A DNA stretch of 64,000 nt from CAZEDM01 sp964511075 (GCA_964511075.1 CAZEDM010000003.1:62001-126000), one strand, 5' to 3'. Counted from the stretch's first letter, positions 25,750 to 33,801 are shown. The notes: generated from the letters alone by a model not told the origin. Translations and numbers: made by a program.

Positions 25750-27645
25750 TTAGCTTCTCTGGAACCTTTTATTCAGCTCCTCAACCGGAATCCTGATCAA
25801 AGTAGGCCTGCCATGCGGGCAGGAATAAGGCTCTTTGGTGGCAAATAGCTGGTCGAAAAGCGAATTCATCTCCTCCAGCGAGAGCTTTTCCCCTGCCTTG
25901 ATCGCGCCCTTGCAGGCGAAAGACTGGGCAATCGATTTTATTTTGTCGCCGCCGGCTTTTATCCTTTCCTCCAGATCTATCAGAATCTCCTTTAAGAAAT
26001 TCTCACCGCTTTGAATTTTGGGGAGCGGCGGCACACCGCTGATTAAAACGCTTTTCCCGCCGAAAGGCTTAAGCTCAAATCCCAATTTCTTTATCAATTC
26101 CTGATTCTCCTCAAAGGTCATAAACTCCTTTGGCGAAAGCTCGGTCACGATGGGAAAAAGAAGGTGCTGGGTGGATGCCTGCTCTGCTGTCAGGTTTTTC
26201 AGGGCGGTCTCGTAAAGAATCCTCTCGTGTGCGGCGTGCTGGTCCATCACGATCAGATCACCTTTGACCTGGGCTAAAATATACATATTGGAAAGCTGCC
26301 ACAGGTTTGCACTGGCAAAGCTTTCCTTTTCGATTTTCTTCTCCCCTACGGGAGCAGTTTTCATCTCTTTGTAAACCTCTGTGAGGAACTCGTGCTGGAG
26401 GGATGAGATTTTCTCTCCCTTGGTGGAATATTCTATGGGTCTTTCTCTTATCTTCTGAGAGGCATCGCCATGCGTCTCTACGTCTGTTGTCAACCCCTTT
26501 TCCCTGATATCGGAATAAACCGGTATGACTAAGCCGGTATTCAAAGTCTTGTGAACTGCCGTGAAGACGTACTCATACATCTGTTTCTCGTTGGAGAAGC
26601 GGACTTCCCTTTTAGTGGGGTGAACGTTGACGTCCACCATATCGGGCGGCAGGTTGATATACACGACTGCCCAGGGGAATTGACCCTTGGGCAAAAGGTC
26701 TTTGTAACCGGAGAGGATGGCATGATAAAGCGATTTGGAAAATATGTTTCTTTGGTTGACGAAAAGATAAACCTCCGCCCGATTGGGCCTGGCAATCTCC
26801 GGCTTGCCCAGAAACCCTTTTATCTGCAGAAAATCATAGTCGGTATCCAGCTTTAGCATCTGGTTGTAAATCTGGGTGCCGAAGATATCGCCGATCCTGT
26901 CCCTAAGCTCCTCTGTCTTCGGGAGGTTTATGATTTCACGGTCGTCCACCTTGAGCTTGAAGGTTATATGCGGAAAGGCTAAGGCGAAGGTGGTTATCCT
27001 GTCGATTATCTGCTTGGTCTCGGAGCTTTTGCTTTTAAGGAATTTTCTCCTGGCAGGAAGATTATAAAAAAGCTCCCTGACAGTTATAGAGGTCCCCTCA
27101 GGAGCACCTGTTTCCTTTATGCTTTTAATCTGCCCGCCTTCGACATTTGCCTGAGTTCCCGCAGGGGTGGGCGGGGTATGGGTTTCCTCTCCCTTGTAGG
27201 GAGAGGATCGAGGAGAGGGTCCTACTGTAGGGGCATATTGCCTTACGTCTCTGCTTTTATCCTCTCCCTTGTAGGGAGAGGACAAAGGTGAGGGTGAAAA
27301 TTTTGTCACCAGCTCTAACTGAGATACCAATGCAATTGAAGGCAGAGCCTCCCCCCTGAAGCCCATAGTAAGAATCCGGTTCAGATCATCAAAACTTGAG
27401 AGCTTGCTGGTGGCATGATGGGTAAAGGCTAACTCAACGTCCTCTTTACTCATACCACAGCCGTTATCCACCACCCGGATATGTTTTATCCCGCCGGATT
27501 TTATCTCCACCAGAATATCGGTTGCCTCCGCATCGATGGAGTTCTCCACCAGCTCCTTAACCACCGAAACCGGACGCTCAATGACCTCGCCTGCGGCGAT
27601 TTTGCTGACTAACTCCGGAGGGAGGATTTTTATTTTAGGGGGCAT
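25750..27645 (-). CDS. mutL: DNA mismatch repair protein MutL, with repeat-encoded insert
   Basis: Mismatch-repair ATPase that links MutS to downstream steps. GHKL motifs are seen: ELVENSIDAEAT (motif I, residue 31), DNGCGM (residue 60) and TMGFRGEALPSIA (residue 93). GTSITVRELFYNLPARRKFLKS and the VDVNVHPTKREVRF segment follow. The C-terminal dimerisation domain has DQHAAHERILYE, the metal-binding endonuclease motif of MutLs from bacteria without MutH, and CPHGRPTLIRI near the end. Residues about 116-165 have no counterpart in typical MutL and are encoded by two copies of a CCTCTCCC-TTGTA-GGGAGAGG palindrome and adjoining repeat sequence. The frame stays open, so the gene is probably functional. 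Confidence 0.95.
   Translation of the reverse strand: MPPKIKILPPELVSKIAAGEVIERPVSVVKELVENSIDAEATDILVEIKSGGIKHIRVVDNGCGMSKEDVELAFTHHATSKLSSFDDLNRILTMGFRGEALPSIALVSQLELVTKFSPSPLSSPYKGEDKSRDVRQYAPTVGPSPRSSPYKGEETHTPPTPAGTQANVEGGQIKSIKETGAPEGTSITVRELFYNLPARRKFLKSKSSETKQIIDRITTFALAFPHITFKLKVDDREIINLPKTEELRDRIGDIFGTQIYNQMLKLDTDYDFLQIKGFLGKPEIARPNRAEVYLFVNQRNIFSKSLYHAILSGYKDLLPKGQFPWAVVYINLPPDMVDVNVHPTKREVRFSNEKQMYEYVFTAVHKTLNTGLVIPVYSDIREKGLTTDVETHGDASQKIRERPIEYSTKGEKISSLQHEFLTEVYKEMKTAPVGEKKIEKESFASANLWQLSNMYILAQVKGDLIVMDQHAAHERILYETALKNLTAEQASTQHLLFPIVTELSPKEFMTFEENQELIKKLGFELKPFGGKSVLISGVPPLPKIQSGENFLKEILIDLEERIKAGGDKIKSIAQSFACKGAIKAGEKLSLEEMNSLFDQLFATKEPYSCPHGRPTLIRIPVEELNKRFQRS
27186..27281. 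repeat. Two copies of the CCTCTCCC/GGGAGAGG palindrome within mutL
   Basis: Identical palindromes at 27186-27206 and 27261-27281 (8-bp arms, loop TTGTA) frame a stretch that reads as SPYKGE...SSPYKGEE in MutL. The same CTCTCCC..GGGAGAG element occurs between genes at 28170-28190, 28832-28851 and 30070-30090, so its place inside an open frame points to insertion. Confidence 0.8.
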
Positions 27646-27661
27646 AGATTTGCTTTTCTCT

Positions 27662-27897
27662 TAGACCCAAGTTGAGGGCAACCTGGGTCTACAATTATAA
27701 AGTTTATACGGTAGGTCAGACATTCCTGTCTGACTTTTATGTAGCGGAAACCTTTAGGTTTCCATTGGAGGTGGAAGGCTAAGGCCTTCCGCTACATTAG
27801 CATTCCCGCCTTGCCTCAAGGCGGGTAAAATCAATGTAGGGACAACCCTTGTGGTTGTCCGTCTAAGATTCGGACAGGGACAAGCCCTGTCCCTACA
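27662..27897. repeat. Dense palindromic-repeat block upstream of mutL
   Basis: At least six palindromes in about 240 bases: TAGACCCA/TGGGTCTA (27662-27691), GTCAGACA-TTCC-TGTCTGAC (27715-27734), a composite with outer arms GTAGCGGAA and TTCCGCTAC (27741-27795) enclosing GGAAACCTTTAGGTTTCC and GGAAGGCTAAGGCCTTCC, CCCGCCTT/AAGGCGGG (27805-27825), and two GGGACA-type elements to 27897. No gene is visible between the mutL start and the folD-like remnant. Confidence 0.8.
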
Positions 27898-27943
27898 TAA
27901 GATTTTTCTGCATCTTCGCCGCTTTTAGTGTATTTATCAAATC
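27893..27943 (-). pseudogene. Short remnant resembling the 3' end of folD
   Basis: In one minus frame this reads DLINTLKAAKMQKNLM then stop. The intact folD at 30136-31023 ends MANTLKAAKMQKGLV. Ten residues (NTLKAAKMQK) are identical and 25 of the 30 bases agree. There is no start codon or catalytic part, so it can only be a fragment of a former or duplicated folD. The match is short, so chance is not excluded. Confidence 0.45.
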
Positions 27944-28144
27944 TCATCGTTTAGAAGCTCCTCTCATTTTTTTAACCAGTCCCAACATATTCAACAGAAA
28001 ATAAGCAACTCCTGCTAATCCACCCAGGACCCAGCCGGTGGTTGGGCTGAATTTAAGGGGCCAGATGACGCACACGGCGTATACCAGCCCTCCTCAAATA
28101 GCGGCTCCTATCAAGAACACTATTGTTTTAATCATATTCTTCAT
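27944..28144 (-). pseudogene. Small membrane protein gene with in-frame TGA
   Basis: Reading from ATG at 28144, the frame gives MKNMIKTIVFLIGAAI, then TGA (28094-28096), then GGLVYAVCVIWPLKFSPTTG and on to KKMRGASKR before a final TGA at 27944. Without the internal stop it would be a 66-residue protein with two transmembrane helices. A TGG-to-TGA change at codon 17 would explain it (family-like IWGGLVYA), as would a sequencing error. I do not recognise the family. It resembles short accessory membrane proteins in general appearance only. Confidence 0.45.
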
Positions 28145-28169
28145 CTATTTTTTTCACCCTCTCCTTAAT

Positions 28170-28255
28170 CCTCTCCCATCAAGGGAGAGGAAATGTTGGT
28201 GTAACAGACATCTTGTCTGTTCTTTTTGTAGGGGCGTATTGCAATACGCCCCTAC
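28170..28255. repeat. Three palindromic repeats in a row
   Basis: CCTCTCCC-ATCAA-GGGAGAGG (28170-28190), AACAGACA-TCT-TGTCTGTT (28203-28221), and a perfect 28-base palindrome with arms GTAGGGGCGTATT and AATACGCCCCTAC around GC (28228-28255). They lie between the degraded membrane-protein gene and the downstream end of the lipoprotein gene. Confidence 0.8.
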
Positions 28256-28295
28256 TTTTTTCCGTCGGGCATAAAGCCACCGGTTCAAACTCGAA

Positions 28296-28787
28296 TCATT
28301 TTTCCTCTCCTAATCCCTGATTCCCCGTATCCAGCACTATCTTCCAGTTCCCATTTTCATCTTTTCTCCAGATGGAGAGATAGGTTCCCCTTAAATAAGC
28401 CGGCTTACCTTCCTTATCTATTGTCTGTACTTCAAATGTTCCGTAAGTATAGCCTAAATCACCAGATTCTGAAACGTAGGCAAAAGAAGGTCTACGGGTC
28501 AATGTATAACCAGCATCCGAAACACTGAAGACTTCTTTTTTAATTTTGTCTTTACCCTTAACCGGATAGCTTCCTGGCTGCAGCACCACGGCATCTTCAG
28601 CCATGTAAGTTAAAAAAGCCTCATTTGCTCCTCTTTTCTTGGAGAGATCAGAGAATGCATTATCGGCTTTAAGCATAGCCTGTTTTTCTTTTTCTGTGTC
28701 AGGCGGAGCGCTACAGCTCAGAGATATAATAATCAATGATGACATCACATAGAATTTCAATAGCTTAGGGAACATTCTATACCTCAC
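28296..28787 (-). CDS. Lipoprotein with NTF2-like (DUF4440/SnoaL-type) domain
   Basis: Secreted lipoprotein of 163 residues. A signal peptide with lipobox SLSC ends at about residue 26. The mature part (AMLKADNAFSDLSKKRGANEAFLTYMAEDAVVLQPGSYPVKGKDKI) has the pattern of the DUF4440 NTF2-like fold, ending with WRKDENGNWKIVLDTGN. Such domains bind small ligands or act as enzymes, but no specific role can be assigned. It stands alone, flanked by repeats on both sides. Confidence 0.8.
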   Translation of the reverse strand: MRYRMFPKLLKFYVMSSLIIISLSCSAPPDTEKEKQAMLKADNAFSDLSKKRGANEAFLTYMAEDAVVLQPGSYPVKGKDKIKKEVFSVSDAGYTLTRRPSFAYVSESGDLGYTYGTFEVQTIDKEGKPAYLRGTYLSIWRKDENGNWKIVLDTGNQGLGEEK

Positions 28788-28831
28788 TTTTGAAGATTTA
28801 TGAAGAAGTTTCTTTTCACTCTCTCCTTAAT

Positions 28832-28984
28832 CCTCTCCCGTCAAAGGAGAGGAGATACAAGTAGATCAGACGTTCCTGTCTGACTTTTAGGTAGCGGAAA
28901 CCTTCAGGTTTCCACAGGGAGACGGAAGGCTGAAGTCTCAAGACCTTGTCCGAAATTGGATCCATAGGAACGGCCTTCCGCTAC
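28832..28984. repeat. Repeat block overlapping the 3' end of the amidotransferase gene
   Basis: Contains CCTCTCCC..GGAGAGG (28832-28851), ATCAGACG-TTCC-TGTCTGAC (28865-28884) and a 94-base composite with outer arms GTAGCGGAA (28891-28899) and TTCCGCTAC (28976-28984). The composite holds GGAAACCT-TC-AGGTTTCC and supplies the last codons and stop of the gene at 28904-30019. Confidence 0.75.
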
Positions 28985-30019
28985 ATTTATTCCGGCTTCT
29001 CTCAATAATAGCTCTATTTCGTCCGGATGGAGTTTGTTCTCAACTTGAAGTCTGTGCAGAGCATCCTCCCTGGTCATTTTACCTTCTCTTACCATCCTGG
29101 AGTAGAAGTCATCCTTCTCGGTCATTCCTATGGTTTTCAGATACATAAAATCTTTAAGGTGCCCTATTCTGCAATCGAATCTCCAGGGCGAATTAAATTT
29201 CCGGGGATAATCCCAGTCAAGCTCTTTTTTTATCCTTGAGAGTACCTCCTGCTCATCCCATTCTATATAATGAAACAGGTCTATCCGGGTAATTTCGAAC
29301 CCGTAAAGCCTTGAGCCTATGGTATAAGGATTTCCGAATAGATACCCTTTCACCATAGCTGGAACAAACTGCAGCCTGTAATACGCAAGGTTTTTGGAGG
29401 TTTCCTTCAGAATGCCGAATATGTCTTTAATCAAGGTCGTTTTTGTATCCTCATTGGCAGGCGTGCCAAGAAGCACTTTCTTGAACGAGACATCCTCGAA
29501 TAAGTTACCGCCGCTCAGGATACAATGGATGTCATATTTTTTTGCAATCCTCAAGATATCCCACCAGATCGTCTTGCACCCGACGCAGATAACAGGCACC
29601 AGTGCCGGTGAGGGCTTTCGATACCAGGCTTTCAGATTGTTTCTGAAAGTCCTTTCATGAATTTTGTTTTTCAGTTTGAACCTTACTATATCAATCCCCA
29701 GGGCTTTGACCGCATTCCGGATATTTGCTTTTGCCTGTGGGTCGGTAAAGGGATTTTCATAATTCACAGCCAGAATTTTCATCTGGTAGTCTTTTGCCAG
29801 CTTTAGCAAAGTGTAGCAGCTATCCCGGCCGCCGCTTATGTTTACGATGCAGTCGTATTTGCTTTTCTTTCTCCGGTGAGAATCCAACAGCCTGAGCAGC
29901 TCAGATTCACCCTTGTATCTGATACTCTGATACGTTTTGCAATAGTTGCAGACTCCCTCTTCGTCAAAAGAGATGTTGGGGGTGCATTCGGGCAAAACGC
30001 ATTTACTGCATCTTTTCAT
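28904..30019 (-). CDS. N-acetyl sugar amidotransferase-like PP-loop enzyme
   Basis: ATP-pyrophosphatase of the adenine-nucleotide alpha-hydrolase superfamily, most like WbpG/PseA-type amidotransferases that amidinate sugars of O-antigen or glycans. Seen are an N-terminal zinc knuckle (CSKCVLPE...CNYC), the PP-loop NISGGRDSCYTLL near residue 60, the CVGCK segment near residue 147, and an LSGGN loop. The C-terminal tail after LLLREAG (about 27 residues, NVAEGRSYGSNFGQ onward) is encoded by a palindromic repeat, which also supplies the TGA stop. The native end has thus been replaced or extended. No glutaminase partner or glycan cluster is nearby. Confidence 0.75.
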   Translation of the reverse strand: MKRCSKCVLPECTPNISFDEEGVCNYCKTYQSIRYKGESELLRLLDSHRRKKSKYDCIVNISGGRDSCYTLLKLAKDYQMKILAVNYENPFTDPQAKANIRNAVKALGIDIVRFKLKNKIHERTFRNNLKAWYRKPSPALVPVICVGCKTIWWDILRIAKKYDIHCILSGGNLFEDVSFKKVLLGTPANEDTKTTLIKDIFGILKETSKNLAYYRLQFVPAMVKGYLFGNPYTIGSRLYGFEITRIDLFHYIEWDEQEVLSRIKKELDWDYPRKFNSPWRFDCRIGHLKDFMYLKTIGMTEKDDFYSRMVREGKMTREDALHRLQVENKLHPDEIELLLREAGINVAEGRSYGSNFGQGLETSAFRLPVET

Positions 30020-30069
30020 TTTCTTCTCGTTAGCGTTAGATTAAGAAATCTTATTACCCTCTCCTTAAT

Positions 30070-30131
30070 CCTCTCCCATCAAGGGAGAAGTCAAACTGAC
30101 CCTCCCTCTTATCCCTCCCTGAAAGGGAGGG
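30070..30131. repeat. CTCTCCC-type and CCCTCCCT palindromes upstream of the amidotransferase
   Basis: CCTCTCCC-ATCAA-GGGAGAAG (30070-30090) and CCCTCCCT-GAA-AGGGAGGG (30113-30131) fill the space between the folD stop and the amidotransferase start. They belong to the same palindrome families as those at 28170-28190 and within mutL. Confidence 0.7.
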
Positions 30132-30135
30132 AAGA

Positions 30136-31023
30136 TCAAACCAACCCTTTCTGCATCTTTGCCGCTTTCAGGGTATTTGCCATAAGCATTGCCACGGTCA
30201 TCGGGCCTACTCCGCCGGGCACGGGGGTTATGGCTTTTGCCACTTCTTTTACTTCATTAAATGCCACATCCCCTACTATTCTATACCCTTTCTCACGGGT
30301 TTTATCCTCTACCCTGTTTACTCCTACGTCTATTACCACTGCTCCGGGGCTTACCATATCTTTGGTTAAAAATTCAGGTTTGCCCATTGCGGCTACTATT
30401 ATGTCTGCCTGCTTGGTATATTTTGAAATATCTTTTGTGCCGGTGTGGCATAAGGTCACAGTTGCATTAGCTCCTTTTGCTTTATGGGATAGAATAACCG
30501 AAAGGGGTCTGCCGACCAGACTTCCTCGTCCCAGAATAACCACGTGCTTTCCAGCAGGGTCGTTTCCGCTTCTCATTAAAAGCTCCTGAATTCCATAAGG
30601 GGTGCAAGGAAGAAAAGCCGGCTTGCCAGCCAACATCAAGCCAAGATTATAAGGATGAAACCCATCCACGTCTTTTTCCGGAGAGATTGTCTTGATCACC
30701 TTCTCCTCGGAAATCTGCTCAGGCAGGGGAAGCTGGACCAAGATTCCACTGATACTGTCTTTATGGTTAAGCTCCTGGATTAATTCCAGAAGCTCGGATT
30801 CCTTCATCTCTTGGGGATACTTCAGGACCTCGGAATAAATCCCCGACACATCACAGGCTTTTGCCTTGCTCCGGACATAGATGTGAGAAGCCGGGTTATC
30901 CCCCACCAGGACTGCTGCCAGGCCCGGAGTTATTCCCTTACTCTTCAAGTTTTCGACCGATGCCTTAACCTCTGCTTTAATCTCCTGCGAGATTTTTTTG
31001 CCGTCGATTAACTCTGCTGACAT
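30136..31023 (-). CDS. folD: Bifunctional methylenetetrahydrofolate dehydrogenase / cyclohydrolase
   Basis: Interconverts methylene-, methenyl- and formyl-tetrahydrofolate using NADP. The 295-residue protein has the catalytic Lys segment SHIYVRSKAKACDVSGI (near residue 47), GILVQLPLPEQI, the PEKDVDGFHPYNLG motif near residue 115, the dinucleotide-binding GRGSLVGRPLS, and the terminal PGGVGPMTVAMLMANTL. The gene begins three bases after ymdB, so they are probably one operon. Confidence 0.97.
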   Translation of the reverse strand: MSAELIDGKKISQEIKAEVKASVENLKSKGITPGLAAVLVGDNPASHIYVRSKAKACDVSGIYSEVLKYPQEMKESELLELIQELNHKDSISGILVQLPLPEQISEEKVIKTISPEKDVDGFHPYNLGLMLAGKPAFLPCTPYGIQELLMRSGNDPAGKHVVILGRGSLVGRPLSVILSHKAKGANATVTLCHTGTKDISKYTKQADIIVAAMGKPEFLTKDMVSPGAVVIDVGVNRVEDKTREKGYRIVGDVAFNEVKEVAKAITPVPGGVGPMTVAMLMANTLKAAKMQKGLV

Positions 31024-31026
31024 TTA

Positions 31027-31836
31027 TTAATCTCCTTCCGTTTCGTCATTGATTGGTGGCAGATCGATTCTTATCCTCTCTATTGATGTGGCTTTGCCGG
31101 TTTGGGGATCTATCTCCATCAATACCCCGCAGAACTTGATATCATCCTTGGCGATCCTGAACCTGTTGGGAACCTGGGTGAGAAAACGGGTTATGGCATC
31201 ATCTTTTATGATTCCTATTACCGATTTGTGTGCGCCGGTCATCCCGGCATCGGTTATGTAGGCAGTTCCCTTAGGGAAAATAGTCTCGTCCACTGTCTGC
31301 ACGTGGGTATGCGTCCCGATAACTGCCGAGACCTTACCATCCAGGTACCAGCCTAAAGCCATCTTCTCCGAGGTGGCTTCCGCGTGCATATCGACTATGA
31401 TGATTTTTGTCTCCTGTCTCAGCTTTTCGATCTCCTGGCTTGCTGTCCTGAAGGGGCAGTCGATCTCCTTGATGAAGACCCTTCCCTGGATGTTCAAAAC
31501 CCCGATTTTGGTCCCGTCCTTCAACTGATAAACCACCGAGCCTTTACCCGGGTTCTGGGGAGGATAGTTTGCCGGGCGCAGAAGATTGGGGTCCTTGTTC
31601 AGATAATCGAAGATGTCCTTGCGGTCCCAGATGTGGTTGCCGGAGGTGAGGATGTTCACCCCGTAGCTGTAGATCTTCGATGCGATCTCTTTAGTTAATC
31701 CGAAACCGCCTGCGGCATTTTCCACGTTGGCTATGACGAAGTCTATCTCCCTTATCTTTTTCAAATCGGGCAAAAGCTGTGAGACAGCCCATCTTCCGGG
31801 CTTGCCCACTAAATCTGCAATTAAGAGAACTTTCAA
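31027..31836 (-). CDS. ymdB: YmdB-type metallophosphoesterase
   Basis: Dimetal 2',3'-cyclic-nucleotide phosphodiesterase of the TIGR00282 family. The 269-residue protein shows LIADLVGKPGR (D7), ANVENAAGGFGLT, TSGNHIWDRKDI and VDMHAEATSEKMALGWYLDG, then VIGTHTHVQTVDE with the histidine pair. In Bacillus YmdB influences biofilm and motility gene expression. The gene is commonly linked to rny, as here, though a repeat block and the rny terminator lie between them. Confidence 0.92.
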   Translation of the reverse strand: MKVLLIADLVGKPGRWAVSQLLPDLKKIREIDFVIANVENAAGGFGLTKEIASKIYSYGVNILTSGNHIWDRKDIFDYLNKDPNLLRPANYPPQNPGKGSVVYQLKDGTKIGVLNIQGRVFIKEIDCPFRTASQEIEKLRQETKIIIVDMHAEATSEKMALGWYLDGKVSAVIGTHTHVQTVDETIFPKGTAYITDAGMTGAHKSVIGIIKDDAITRFLTQVPNRFRIAKDDIKFCGVLMEIDPQTGKATSIERIRIDLPPINDETEGD

Positions 31837-31983
31837 ATTGTCTCCTTTTTACATGAGATAAAAAGCTTTAGACAATTTTAAACAAATCGGGAGATTAAGC
31901 AAGGGAAAAATTCAGGCAGGGTCAAAAATGTGTGTTGGTCTGGTTCGTCGAGTCATAAAATGATGAATGTTCTAACGCAATTT

Positions 31984-32059
31984 CGTCGGGTCAGGGGACC
32001 CGACGAGCACGTATAAGATGAAGATATTTTATCTTAGGGAACAGGCAGGATGCCTGTTC
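31984..32059. repeat. Palindromic repeats between ymdB and the rny terminator
   Basis: CGTCGGGTC-AGGG-GACCCGACG (31984-32005) and GAACAGGCA-GGA-TGCCTGTTC (32039-32059). The second is of the GAACAG..CTGTTC type also found at 25599-25620. No gene is visible in 31837-32063. Confidence 0.7.
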
Positions 32060-32063
32060 TACC

Positions 32064-32095
32064 AAAAAAATAAAGGGCAGGACAATGTCCTGCCC
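32064..32095 (-). terminator. Intrinsic terminator of rny
   Basis: On the minus strand GGGCAGGAC-ATT-GTCCTGCCC (9-bp stem) is followed directly by TTTATTTTTTT. It lies 38 bases past the rny stop and is a textbook intrinsic terminator. Confidence 0.85.
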
Positions 32096-32133
32096 CCACT
32101 GGCAATTGGTCATTCGTTATCAGCCACTCGAAT

Positions 32134-33693
32134 TTATTTCGCATACTCCACTGCTCTGGTTTCCCGTATTACCGTCACCTTTATCTGTCCAGGATACTCC
32201 ATCTCCTTTTCGATCCTCTTGGCGATATCCTGGGCTAAGGTGGTTGCACCTACATCGTCTATCTGCTCGTGCTCTACGATTATCCTTATCTCCCTGCCTG
32301 CCTGGATGGCAAAGGCTTTGGTAACGCCTTTGAAGGAATCTGCCAGCTCTTCCAATTTCTCCAGACGTTTGATATACCCCTCCAAAGTCTCCCTGCGTGC
32401 TCCCGGACGGGCGCCAGAGACTGCATCCGCTGCCTGCACCAGGACCGAATAGGGTGATTCGATCGGCACGTCCTCGTGATGGGAGACGATGGCATTCAAA
32501 ACGATGGGGTGCTCCCCGTATTTCTGAGCCATATTGTATCCGATCTGGGAATGAGTCCCCTCGGTCTCCTTGTCCACTGCTTTGCCGATGTCGTGCAGAA
32601 GCCCGGCTCTTTTCGCCATATTGGCGTCCAGCTCAAGCTCGGCTGCCATCAGCCCGGATATGAAGGCTACCTCCTTGGAATGCTGGAGCACGTTCTGGCC
32701 GTAGCTGGTGCGGTATTGAAGCTTGCCCAGAAGCTTTATCAGCTCAGGATGAAGCCCGTGTATTCCCACGTCGAAACAAGCCTGCTCGCCGGTCTCGCGG
32801 ATCATAACCTCCATCTCCTTCTGGGTCTTGGCTACTATCTCCTCTATGCGGGCCGGATGGATCCTGCCGTCCACGATCAGCTTCTCCAGCGACATCCTGG
32901 CTATCTCCCTGCGCACCGGATCGTAGCCTGAAAGAATCACCGCCTCCGGCGTGTCATCCACTATGACGTCGATGCCGGTTGCGGTCTCAAAAGCCCTGAT
33001 ATTTCTTCCCTCCCGTCCGATGATCCTTCCCTTCATCTCGTCGCTGGGAAGGTTAAGCACGGAAACCGTGGATTCGACCGTATGGTCAACCGCACATCTC
33101 TGGATGGCGGAGATTATGATATTCTTTGCCTCCTTCTCCGCTGTTTCCTCAGCTTTCTCCTTGATCTCCTTGATCAGCTGGGCAGCTTCCTGCCGTGCCT
33201 GGTTTTCCAGGTTGGCCATCAAAAGCTTCTTAGCCTCCTCCGAGGTCATCTGGGCTATTCTCTCCAGTTGTCTGTTCTGGTCTGCTATGAGCCGGCTTAA
33301 CTCGTCATCCTTAGCCCGCACGGATTTTTCCCGGGCATAGAGTACCTTCTCCTTATTCTGGATTTCCCGATCTTTTTTGTTGAGAATGTCTACCTTGCGA
33401 TCGAGATTGGATTCCCTTTCATGGAGCCTCTTATCTATCTTCTGGAACTCCATCTTCTTGTTAGCCAGTTCCCGTTCGAAATTCAGCTTTGCCTTATACC
33501 ACTCATCCTTTGCCTCCAGGACCGCTTCCTTCTTCTTTATCTCCGCCTCTTTTTCCGCTTCCTGAACTATCTTTTTTGCCAGCTCTTCTGCTTTTCCCAG
33601 TTTAGTCTCACCTATCCTCCGGCTGATAAACCAACCAATAACGAAAGCCAGGACAGCAACTGCCACTCCCAGAACAATCAGCATGATATCCAT
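32134..33693 (-). CDS. rny: Ribonuclease Y
   Basis: Membrane-anchored endoribonuclease that starts mRNA decay. The 519-residue protein has an N-terminal transmembrane helix (residues 4-23), a long coiled coil (about 30-200), a KH domain with GRIIGREGRNIRAFE near residue 220, and an HD domain with GLLHDIGKAVD near residue 366. The length matches the family. It is transcribed toward the terminator at 32064-32095 and is separated from zapA by the structured element at 33719-33780. Confidence 0.97.
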   Translation of the reverse strand: MDIMLIVLGVAVAVLAFVIGWFISRRIGETKLGKAEELAKKIVQEAEKEAEIKKKEAVLEAKDEWYKAKLNFERELANKKMEFQKIDKRLHERESNLDRKVDILNKKDREIQNKEKVLYAREKSVRAKDDELSRLIADQNRQLERIAQMTSEEAKKLLMANLENQARQEAAQLIKEIKEKAEETAEKEAKNIIISAIQRCAVDHTVESTVSVLNLPSDEMKGRIIGREGRNIRAFETATGIDVIVDDTPEAVILSGYDPVRREIARMSLEKLIVDGRIHPARIEEIVAKTQKEMEVMIRETGEQACFDVGIHGLHPELIKLLGKLQYRTSYGQNVLQHSKEVAFISGLMAAELELDANMAKRAGLLHDIGKAVDKETEGTHSQIGYNMAQKYGEHPIVLNAIVSHHEDVPIESPYSVLVQAADAVSGARPGARRETLEGYIKRLEKLEELADSFKGVTKAFAIQAGREIRIIVEHEQIDDVGATTLAQDIAKRIEKEMEYPGQIKVTVIRETRAVEYAK

Positions 33694-33709
33694 TTCTCCT
33701 CCTCCTGTC

Positions 33710-33781
33710 TAAACAAAAACCCACTTAGCTTAAAACCTCTATCCCGCCAAAGGCGAGATAAAAGACTCAAGTTAAGTGGGT
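33710..33781 (-). terminator. Structured RNA element or terminator between zapA and rny
   Basis: On the minus strand CCCACTTAACTT pairs with AAGCTAAGTGGG (one mismatch), enclosing an inner hairpin TATCTCGCC-TTT-GGCGGGATA. The outer stem is followed by TTTTTGTTT. This two-tier hairpin plus U tract ends 17 bases before the rny start. It probably terminates or attenuates transcription from the pheST-zapA side. It is too short for 6S RNA, which often lies after zapA. Confidence 0.6.
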
Positions 33782-33801
33782 ATAATCCGTTAGAGTAAGT
33801 T

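Noticed and set aside
25573..30131. CRISPR array
   Set aside because: The repeats are different palindromes with irregular spacing and no constant repeat-spacer unit, and no cas genes are near.
33694..33801. 6S RNA downstream of zapA
   Set aside because: The space is only about 108 bases, and the structure is a nested hairpin with a U tract and not the long, bulged 6S fold.
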